From positions 157,772-175,451 of the forward strand of contig MU069757.1 in the NCBI GenBank assembly GCA_002284615.2: a DNA stretch of 17,680 nt, written 5' to 3'. The stretch's first letter is position 1; every line of letters begins with the position of its first letter. Shown here in pieces: positions 1-7,836 of the stretch. Source of the DNA: Dunaliella salina. Its lineage: Eukaryota; Chlorophyta; Chlorophyceae; Chlamydomonadales; Dunaliellaceae. The notes beneath the pieces were generated by a model, which had not been told where the DNA came from, made no database searches, and was given only the letters and a program-made list of their open reading frames with translations. A program made the translations under genes and the position numbers.

Positions 1-33
<33 letters not shown>
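1..33. repeat. (GT)n microsatellite at the left edge
   Basis: An uninterrupted GT dinucleotide run fills the first 33 bases and continues to the window edge, so its full length is unknown. The window's right end is the complementary (CA)n type. A GCATGC-rich stretch follows to about 115. Confidence 0.97.
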
Positions 34-35
<2 letters not shown>

Positions 36-2477
36 CTCGCATGCATGCTTTTAGCGTGCACACACTCGCATGCATGAGTGCAGCATGTGCTCTGTGCAAT
101 TGAGCATATATAGCTGTGCAGGAGCTGCCAGGCACACCTGGTCGAGATGCGCTAAAGCCAGGGATGACTAAGAGCAGCACAGGTAAAAGGAAAATTCGTG
201 CCATAATACAAGTTTTCAAAAATCTTCAATGTACGGTGGTGTAATCTTCGGCTGGAATTTATTGAGGAAGCACGTATAATCGAATCCTGAGCACCGTCTT
301 CCAGCCACCCTGTTTCCGAGAAGGTTTGGAACTCATATTTCAAAAGTTTATTCCACTAGATTCGCAGAGGTCTCTAAAGGAGACATCTTGCCAATTACTT
401 TCGAGTGCATTCTGTAAGGCCTTACACCTGCCCTGCCGTAGTTTTCCTTTTTCCTTTGTTCTCCCACAAAATTTACCCTTGATCCTTACAAGGAAGCTGT
501 TCAGAGGGTCCCAACTCGTGTGTGAAACTTTGAACGCTTACAACTTTGCACAGAACCCTGGTTACAGGACAAAGAGCAGTGCGTCGAAGAGCCATTTGTT
601 TAGCAATACTTTTCATCATGTATCCCAGGTTCCCTGGTGATCGACGCCAGATCCGGTTGGCAGGGGATCTAAGAGGATCTCGAAATTTGACCCCAAATTT
701 TATGTTTTGGGGAGAATTTATAACCGGAATTGGGTAATTCGCAAATTTAGAAATTGGGTAAAGGTAAAGAAATTGGGTCTCAATTTGAAAATACATCAAA
801 AATTACCCAACTTTGCGTTTACGACCCTGAGTAATTCTTCAGAGCGGTGTTCTGAAACTCCGCTTGCTTGTGAGGGATGCCATGCTGTAGGCATTTTGAT
901 ATTATTGGGTCATTCCTGGGAAGTGCTGGGAGGCCGCTGACATCTGTACCTGAAGCTTCCTTCCGGTCAAACATGCCTGCTGTGCGCATGCAGGCCAAGA
1001 CAGGCCTTGCGTGCCATCTTTGAAGGCTCAGAAGGCTCTCAGAAGCTTCAATAGATGGTCCTCCGGGAGGGGAATTTCTGAATTTCTAATTACTCCTGGG
1101 GGGGAGGGGGTCGCGTAAGAGAAATTCAAAAATGCGAATTATTTTTTCGGGTTACCCAAGAAAATTACCCAGGTTTGTAAACGCAACTCTTGGGTAATCG
1201 ATATTTTTGGAATTCTAATTACCCAATACCCAACTGTTGTAAACAGGCCCTTGGCCTACATATGATAAAAAAGAAGTTATAATGAAATAAAATCATTTTC
1301 ATGATGTGAAAAAAGCTCAAAGATAGTGCTCCCTGAGTGAAAACAGAGGAGTGCTCAGAGGTCCACGTCGACCTACCCCCCAGGACATTCTTGCCCCCCC
1401 GACCCAGTCAGACCACAGATCGACCCCGTTTCTTTTACATATATCACTGCTACACACCTGAGGGTAAATTTGACAAAATTGGTTAGGTCAGAAAATTGCA
1501 GAGGGACCCCAGGGTCAGTTGGCCAATTTGCCAAACATGCTCTTTCTCGGTTTTCTTTCTCAAATCTGACCATGTCAACTACCATTACATTGTTTTAACC
1601 CAAAAATGGTAAAAATCGGAGGACCCTAGATCACTCTCCTGGCCCCAGATCACCCTAAAATGGCCCATAGCTCCACCCTGGGACCATTTTCACTCCCATT
1701 TTTGGGCATTTATAATCGCTATATTTACTGCTAACATCCTGCATATTCAAAACCGGGAAAGAAGAAAGTCAAAAAAATGACCTTTTTCGCACCCCAAGTG
1801 CTGGATTTTCTCGAGGGAAATGTCTGAAATTCTGTCTCTCACCTATTACTGGGTCTTTTCACTCCATTTTTCGCAATGATATTCTTTCTACCCCAGGTCT
1901 AACCCAGGTCTTCCCCTCCTTGTGACTTATGTGAAATTAACGATAATATCTACGACAAAAAGCTTGCCGTGTGTTATTATTGCTTACGTCCCAGGTAGGC
2001 GGGAACCTGGTGTGGTTCAATTAAATCACATTCCCTAAAAGAGCGTGGCGGTCGTGGGTTCGATTCTATAGGGGTTCGATAAGGCGGGCCCTTCTGGGTG
2101 CTAAGGTCGTTCCCCTGTGATGCTTGGGGGCTGGTCCCGCTTGTGTAGCTTTTCCTTTTCCTTTTGCTTTTCCTTTTCCTTTTCCCTTCCTTTCCAGGAG
2201 GTATCTGCAGAAATATGCATTATTGTTTCCACAGACCGGATCTCAAGGTGTGTCCGTTTCTTTCCACCATCACAGCAGGCTGCAAGAAGCATGACTTTTG
2301 GAACTCATTGGTCAATCCAGTTAATAATTATATGTTCGGAATCCTGGGATCAAGAGCTATCGATTGGTTTACATATGGGTCCAATCAGAGGAGGTCGTAG
2401 GGGGTGGGTGGTCAAGGGGGGTCTGAACTTTTTGGGACCCCCCCTCCAGAATTTTTCTGGGCCACTTCTACAGGATG
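34..2477. other. Gene-free stretch; diverged fold-back repeat at about 705-1235
   Basis: I find no ORF with recognisable protein similarity here. Around 705-840 the plus strand has an ATTGGGTAATT word, then an ATTACCCAA word, then GCGTTTAC and a TGAGTAATT word. The same order reads on the minus strand from about 1230 down to 1140, with TGGGTAATT in place of TGAGTAATT. This looks like an imperfect inverted repeat, possibly an old fold-back or MITE-like element; I could not fix its ends or a target duplication. A pyrimidine tract made of TTTTCC-type units occupies about 2150-2199 and ends in CCAG, so it resembles a 3' splice site, but no recognisable exon follows. A tRNA B-box-like word lies near 2058-2070 without a foldable tRNA around it. 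Confidence 0.4.
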
Positions 2478-2673
2478 CCGTATAGACCCGTGACCATTAC
2501 GCACCCCCTTTTTTCAGCAATTAAATTTCTCCATTGCGCACATACCATTACGCACCCTAATGTTCCGAAAAACCCCAAATTCCTACCTAATTCGTACCCC
2601 AAAACCTTTTTTTGTGCATTACGCAGCTCTTGAAAAAAGATATTTATTGCGTAATGATCACGGGTCGATACGG
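2478..2673. mobile_element. Short inverted-repeat (MITE-like) element, 196 bp
   Basis: Terminal inverted repeats of 26 bp lie at 2478-2503 and 2648-2673 and match at 24 of 26 positions. Both ends read CCGTAT or CCGTAT-like outward (CCGTATAGACC against CCGTATCGACC). The interior is AT-rich, cannot encode a protein, and repeats the word ACCATTACGCACCC near 2493 and 2548. I see no convincing target-site duplication in the flanks, so the superfamily is undetermined. A simple fold-back repeat is the alternative reading. Confidence 0.6.
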
Positions 2674-3242
2674 TAATAAAGACACCATTGGATTCCTGAG
2701 CTCGAGGACTGTCTTTTGGACCCTCTTTGGGTAAATTGTGTAAAAGGGGGGTTCTGTGTGCATGGCTAGGAGTCAGTACCATGCATGTAAGGATGTGGGC
2801 GGCAGGGGGTGTAGAGGCGTTCATGCGGCAAACCAGTTCAAACTTCCAGGATAGTGACAATGTATGATGTGATTATGCATGGTGAAGTCAGGAGGGCAGT
2901 TAGTGGACTTGAAAGCCAGTTGTGGGTGCCTGAAAGGGCAGGTATGCATGGGCGTCCGCTGCTTAGTTTTTGTCCCATAACTCTGCTGCATCTCACTTTT
3001 ACAGTATGGTGAGTATGCAGATGGATAGCCATTTCAAAAAGGAGCAGATTGATATCCTTTTTGTAAAGGTAGGGTTACTGCATGGGGGGTTTTGGGGTGG
3101 GTGGGTGGGTCAGAGGGGTCCCACCTAGTTTTTGGGGATGGTGTACATAACTTTTTTTAAAGCCTCCTGATTACATGCTGTACAGCAACAGACTTCAATT
3201 TTTCTTCATGAATAAACTGCTTTCCATGAGCAGGCTGGCAGT
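2674..3242. other. Gene-free stretch with a G-quadruplex-type tract
   Basis: No supportable gene is present, and no reverse-transcriptase-like reading frame is visible here despite the retroelement downstream. At 3084-3109 the plus strand carries a run of six G, then four G, then three GGG triplets; the last four runs are separated by single T loops. This is a strong G-quadruplex candidate. Confidence 0.4.
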
Positions 3243-3328
3243 CCCACGTCTAGGCTGAAGCCTTCAGCCTAAAGTGGGGGCCTTGCAAGCTCCTTTTGGA
3301 ATCATTGAAAAGTACCCGAGCTTGCAAG
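3243..3328. other. Two adjacent strong hairpins
   Basis: The first hairpin has perfect 10-bp arms (TAGGCTGAAG, 3251-3260, and its complement, 3262-3271) around a single C. It is extended by CCCAC (3243-3247) pairing with GTGGG (3274-3278). The second has perfect 11-bp arms, CTTGCAAGCTC (3282-3292) and its complement (3318-3328), around a 25-base loop. Both lie about 240 bases upstream of the first recognisable retroelement coding sequence. They could be a structured transcript, an element end or a fold-back remnant. Confidence 0.5.
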
Positions 3329-3562
3329 TTGGGAGGGATCTCACCAGAGAGCCCTAAAACCTGCGTTGGACATAGCTAGTCTGAGTGAGAGTTAGAAACA
3401 GAGCTAATGGGGATATTAATAAGGAAAGATGTTACAGCCCACGCCTGGCTGCACCTGGCCCATACATCAACCCAGTTCTACCAACTTCCTGGAGGTCTGA
3501 GTCAGTTCTGAAGTGCACCTGATTCATGGGTGTTTGCACCTGAATCAGGAAATTTCTACTAA

Positions 3563-4890
3563 TATTATGTCTTTGCAACTGAGCTGCAAGGACTCCTTTC
3601 CCGCAAATCCATGCTTGAAAGAAAGTACTCTAGCAAGAAGATCAAAGACTCTTTTTCACGAGCCCTTCCACCTCACATTCATACTGCCCTTCAAAAATGG
3701 GCTTTAATAGCCCAGGAAAAAATGGCCTCCCCACTAGACCACAACCCACGTACCAGAATTATTGGAGTGCGGACTCCCGAGATACTCTTTTTGGTGCCAT
3801 GCATAATGCCTTCTCATCCAAATTCTCAGGCTTCTCAGTCTCCCATCCCATCTATGACGAGGGAATCATGACCCAAGCTTTGCAACATGCCATTTACTCT
3901 GCCATTCTCAACACAGAGGCCACTGCTACATTCATGTTCCTTCCGGCTTGGAATAAGAACATGATATCCAACCCCTACTCCAAACTTTTCACTGCCTACC
4001 CCTCTGTTACGAACTTGGAACCGTACCTCGCGAAAAACTTAGCTACAGTGCCCCTCAATCCTGCCCTAACCAAGAGGTTCCTTTTACCTAAGCATACCTG
4101 GGACCTTCGCATCTATGCTGTTTGGAACACTGCAGCCCGAATCCATCTTAATAACCATAACAAAGACTGGCTACAGGGCCTGAAAGGAGATTTGAAAGAA
4201 GCTACAGAGTGGAAGCTTGAGAGTGTCAACAGCCTACCTGTCCTAAATCCCATGCATGCCCACATGCCAGGTTTCAATAAACTAGAACGCCTCCCATTTG
4301 ACAAACAACACATATCCAAGCAGCCTGGAAATTTACACATAAGTATCCAAGATACAGACTTGGTGCCAAGCCAAGCCAGTACTCTTTTAACTCTTAAAGT
4401 TGCTGACTGGAGAACTTGGGCATGCACAGATGGCAGCTGCCTTGTCCACAACGGTAAGCAAGAAATTGGAGCAGGCGTCTACTGCCCGTCCACTGACAGC
4501 AAGAACGTTGTAGAACCAAACGGTGCTGGGATTACTAAGACCATCACTAGAGCTGAATCAGCAGCAATTGCTGCTGCTATCATCACCAAAAATGCAGATA
4601 TTGCATCAGACAGCCTCATCTCTTTCAACCAAATACGTAAACAACTTCTTTATCCTGAAAGACACCTCAGGCATATCCAAGGAGACGTCCTTAAAATGAT
4701 CTCAACTCTCATTATAGACTTCCATACCAAAATTCGAATTTACAAGGTGAAGTCCCATGCTGGCATCGCTGGAAATGAATGTGCAGATGCTATTGCAAAA
4801 CATCAAGCAAAGCAAGCCCAGAATTGCGTGGCAGACACCGAGATCCCTGGTGCAGGTTCTGGTGGAAATCCATTAACAAATATTTCTGGT
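3563..4890 (+). pseudogene. Retrotransposon polyprotein fragment: methyltransferase-like segment plus RNase H
   Basis: Coding starts in one frame (3563 to about 3745, giving the words LLSRKSMLERKYSSKK and KWALIAQEKMASPLDHNP). It then shifts to the frame of the 398-codon ORF at 3697-4893 at the words TYQNYWS, so an indel lies near 3745. Residue numbers below count from the ATG at 3697. Residues 28-150 (RDTLFGAMHNAF, SHPIYDE, FMFLPAWN, WNTAAR) recall a PCIF1-like adenine-methyltransferase fold whose NPP[FY] motif has become HPIY; this is inference. Residues about 237-372 form an RNase H domain with D245 (TDGS), E287 (AES), D305 (SDS), H354 (KSHAG) and D364 (ECADAIA), so the catalytic set is complete. 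The frame is lost again near 4885, just after the domain. No reverse transcriptase precedes it. Confidence 0.8.
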
Positions 4891-6017
4891 TAGCCAAGGA
4901 AGAAAGAGTGCATGCTGCAGGCACATCTACGGGTCCATCACCCACCCACAAGCTCACCTATCTCCCCAATCTTCAAGATGCCCTCAAATCCCACATGCAT
5001 TCTAAACACAAGCTTAAATATGCCAATGCCAAAACAGGCTACTACTCTTACTATAAAAACTTATTACCGCAAGTAGATAAAAAAATCAGCAATGCCTTCA
5101 GAAATATGCGCAACATTTCTGTACCCATGAAGCGTACCATCCTGCAGTACCACACAGGCACCCTCTACAACCAAAAACATGCAGTACGTTTCAAAAAGTC
5201 AACTGATCCATCTTGCCCCCTCTCAGGCTGCCATCACTTGGACAGCGCACTACACATGCTCTCAGGCTGCCAAAATCATATCATCTCCAACATGAGAACT
5301 GAACGCCATAACATTGCAGGCAGAATGATTACAAAAGCCCTCAGCAAATGCCCTGTAGGGGCAGGACTGGTCTACACAGACATAGGAAGCAATTTTAAGC
5401 TTGCTCAACACAACTTCCAACTCCCTACACATGCCCCAAACAGAACTTTACCTGCTTACTTCTTCCCTCGTAACCTTCCAGAGAGGGAAAGACTCAACTC
5501 CAGTCGACCAGATGCTGTTTTAATTACCCCCCTCCATGCCAAACATACTTCTAACGATGTTTCTCCTACCCATTCCCATCACGCTTTGCGCAGCTCCTCA
5601 TGGAGGACCAACAGAACTAGCCGCATGAGGCAACCCCATGAACAGCATGCAAATGAACGCCATGTGCACCTAATAGAAATCAAGTTCTGTGAAGAGACAA
5701 GGCCAGAGCATCAGTTGAACGCGGCAAAGCAGCAGCACGCAGACCTTTGTAAACTTATTAACGCTAAAGCTGTTGCAATTCACCCTCTTCTCCTGGGTGT
5801 AGGTGTAACTATTTACACTGAGCATACCCTAAAGCAATTCAAACAACTAGGATTGGATCACCAGCGTGCCACGAAGCTTGCTCAACAACTTCATGCCCAT
5901 TCTGGTCAAAATGCCCACAAACTAGTCTCCACACGCAGAGCTATTGAAAACAAGAATACTTCCCACAGCCAGGTTCTAGGGTCAGGTGCTTGTAGTAACC
6001 CTCCAGATCCACATTAG
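4884..6017 (+). pseudogene. Retrotransposon polyprotein C-terminus: zinc motif and restriction-like endonuclease
   Basis: This segment continues the polyprotein in a new frame from about 4884 (words FWLAKEERVHAAG) to a TAG at 6015-6017. Residue numbers below count from the ATG at 4779; its first 35 or so codons are a shadow of the RNase H frame. C146-x4-C151-x7-H159-x4-C164 matches the CCHC zinc knuckle that precedes the endonuclease in R2-like elements. RPDAVLI (D245) and EIKF (E300, K302) give the PD...ExK signature of a restriction-like nuclease, which in such elements nicks the target DNA for target-primed reverse transcription. The 1.1-kb frame is open to its end, so the insertion is probably fairly young, but the whole is non-functional here without reverse transcriptase. 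Confidence 0.78.
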
Positions 6018-6050
6018 CATTCTCATTTTCATACCTTGTGGTGGAGGGGG

Positions 6051-6078
6051 CACACGGCTCTTTTTTGAGCCAATGTGT
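6051..6078 (+). other. Retroelement 3' UTR hairpin
   Basis: GGCTC (6056-6060) pairs perfectly with GAGCC (6067-6071) around a loop of six T. ACAC below it pairs with GTGT across a two-base bulge. It begins 34 bases after the stop codon. In several LINE groups a stem-loop near the 3' end is the recognition structure for the element's own reverse transcriptase; that role here is inference. Confidence 0.45.
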
Positions 6079-6292
6079 CTCCTTTTCCTTAATTGATGTA
6101 GGGAGAGTTTCTCTGCCTACGTAGTTTTCCTTTCTTTCTTTCTCTGCACCATGTATGGCCTCCTAAAAGCCACTTGTCTGCTGCATACTTGCTAAAGAAA
6201 GAAAAAAAAGTTTACGCAAGCCAAAAGCCGCGTGCATTAAGGGAAGGCTTGCAAACATCAAGGAAGACAGGAATTTCTTTTGGAAGTGTGAA

Positions 6293-6417
<125 letters not shown>

Positions 6418-6446
6418 GAAAGAGGAATTAACTTTCTCAGGAAGTC

Positions 6447-6574
6447 CTGATCTGGACCTGATTCGGGCAAAACCCGTTCTGAACTTCAAGCTGAATCACT
6501 TCAGCCTCAGAACTGAATCAGATTGCTTCTCTCCTGAATCAGAGAAGGTTAGACCTGAATCAGGTCCAGATCAG
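6447..6574. repeat. 18-bp perfect inverted repeat with a TGAATCA cluster
   Basis: CTGATCTGGACCTGATTC (6447-6464) is perfectly complementary to 6557-6574, giving a 128-bp fold-back. Between and in the arms TGAATCA occurs at about 6491, 6513, 6534 and 6557. Related words (CCTGATTC at 3518-3525 and the odd palindrome CCTGAATCAGG at 3539-3549) lie just upstream of the retroelement, so the two flanks may once have been continuous or may belong to the element ends. Confidence 0.5.
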
Positions 6575-7572
6575 AAAAACCACACTTTCCGATGTGCCTC
6601 GGAGGCGCCTACCTGGTTGGCGCAGTAGGAAAAGAGAACAGAGGAACTCCTCTTGATCCACCTTCTGTCCCCCTTCATCTACAATCGCTCTTTCTTTCAA
6701 TCCAGAGCAGCGTTATTTAAAAGGATTGAGCTACGTCGTTTCCACCTAGTCCATTATAGTTGCAGTTCAAGTTTACTGACTCAACCTGAAATTGCACTCT
6801 CAGAATGACTCACCTTTTACTATCTTCACGTTCTACCCAAGTACCTCTTTGTAGGTTGCCCAGACGTATTGCTTGCTACAGGGCTTCATATCGTGTTTGT
6901 GTTCATATTCTGTAAGTTACACAGCTACATGGGGTAAGATATTCTCTCCTATCTATGACTTTCCTGATACCCAAGATGGTGTATGTACAGGATGCATGCC
7001 CTTTCCAAATGCATCCACTCCCAGGTCTGCTCCCTCCACCTTCTACTTGGGTGCCTCCACATCTTCAAAAAAAACTCCACACCTACCTATGCCTTTCAAT
7101 TTTTACACTTCTCTGAAAAGTTTGCCTTGATGAACTCAAACAATAAACTTGATCCTTTCTAATACGAATTTCTTCTTTTCTTCAGCAAGCAAGCAGTCAG
7201 CCGTTTTGGCTAGGCCTCCTTTCCCTGTCAAACTTACAAAAAGTTTTGTCCAAGACCCTTTTTATTTTCCGATGGACACAACAATCCACGCGCCCGTCCT
7301 GCCCCGGAAGAGCTTGCAGGCAGTTAAAGATGTGTCCCTTCTTTTCTTTTCACCCACCTGGACTAGCTTGATATCTTTTCTTTTCTTTCTAGCTTAATAC
7401 GCATGGAACCTTCTTCGTCAAGCACTTTTTCATCAAATTCCGACGTTGCAGTTGCTTGCAAGCTTAGTAAATGTTCAAGAACAAAAAAGGAAGTCATTAT
7501 TTGAGATATAGACTACCAAAGAAAGCCTGCGCAGCAAAGGAAAGGAGATGTCCTGCACATGTAAGCAAACAC
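6575..7572. other. Intergenic region holding the UBA3 3' UTR
   Basis: No protein-coding gene is recognisable on either strand. The minus-strand UBA3 stop codon is at 7573-7575, so this stretch should hold its 3' UTR. The volvocine-type polyadenylation word TGTAA occurs on the minus strand at 7238-7234, about 335 bases past the stop, and again near 7106. Either is a candidate signal; that this organism uses TGTAA is inference. An A-box-like word near 6612-6625 has no B-box partner, so I do not call a tRNA. Confidence 0.35.
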
Positions 7573-7836
7573 CTATTCCTTCATATTTTCTCCATTCTCT
7601 GTTGCTGCCCATTTGAGTTGCACTCTGAGTGGCATGGCTAGCTTTTTATCATTAACTGTCAGTACGCTGGGCTTGCCTTCTGGCACCAGTTGTGAGATAG
7701 GCTTGGCTAAATTAGGCCGTGTGTCCTCTTCGAAAACGCCATGTGCATAAAGATGGGAGGCGCCATAGCTTAGGCTGGGACCTTTGAGCTCCTGCTGACC
7801 AAGCGCCTGTGGCTCTGACACCATCTTGTCGATAAC
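7573..7836 (-). CDS. UBA3: UBA3 last exon: ubiquitin-fold domain and stop
   Basis: The acceptor CATGCCAGCAG ends at 7837. The exon starts in phase 0 with [13 protein letters not shown], continues through [38 protein letters not shown] and [18 protein letters not shown], and ends MKE-stop (TAG complement at 7573-7575). The exon gives 87 residues. The (E)xxTRPNLxKPxxxL signature identifies the C-terminal ubiquitin-fold domain, which in UBA3 binds the E2 UBC12. The open frame extends upstream past the acceptor by chance, so the exon edge rests on the AG and on continuity with TLQQ of the preceding exon. The tail after LKW is short, charged and not conserved in my recollection of the family. Confidence 0.92.
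   Translation of the reverse strand, partial: VIDKMVSEPQALGQQELKGPSLSYGASHLYAHGVFEEDTRPNLAKPISQLVPEGKPSVLTVNDKKLAMPLRVQLKWAATENGENMKE

Larger units (their letters stand above)
3563..6292 (+). mobile_element. 5'-truncated non-LTR (LINE-type) retrotransposon remnant
   Basis: A continuous stretch of retroelement coding sequence runs through three reading frames, followed by a 3' UTR that ends near a (CA)n microsatellite. In order it carries a linker, a methyltransferase-like segment, RNase H, a CCHC zinc motif and a PD-(D/E)xK nuclease-like domain. RNase H combined with a C-terminal restriction-like endonuclease is the layout described for Dualen/RandI elements of green algae; assignment to that clade is inference, because the reverse transcriptase needed for classification is missing. 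The 5' boundary is set by the first open codon after a stop at 3560, so the true insertion edge may lie somewhat upstream. No target-site duplication was found. Confidence 0.8.

Noticed and set aside
2005..2090. Possible tRNA or tRNA-derived SINE, from the word GTGGGTTCGATTC near 2057-2069
   Set aside because: The T-stem does not pair, no acceptor stem or convincing A-box is found at the right distance, and no anticodon arm folds.
2468..2860. 130-codon minus-strand ORF
   Set aside because: It runs through the inverted-repeat element and reads no known domain.
6600..6680. A-box-like word TTGGCGCAGTAGG near 6613-6625, suggesting a tRNA
   Set aside because: No B-box or cloverleaf pairing follows within tRNA distance.
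7149..7397. 82-codon plus-strand ORF downstream of a TTCTTCAG acceptor-like word
   Set aside because: No family resemblance and no supporting neighbouring exon; it lies in the predicted UBA3 3' UTR on the other strand.
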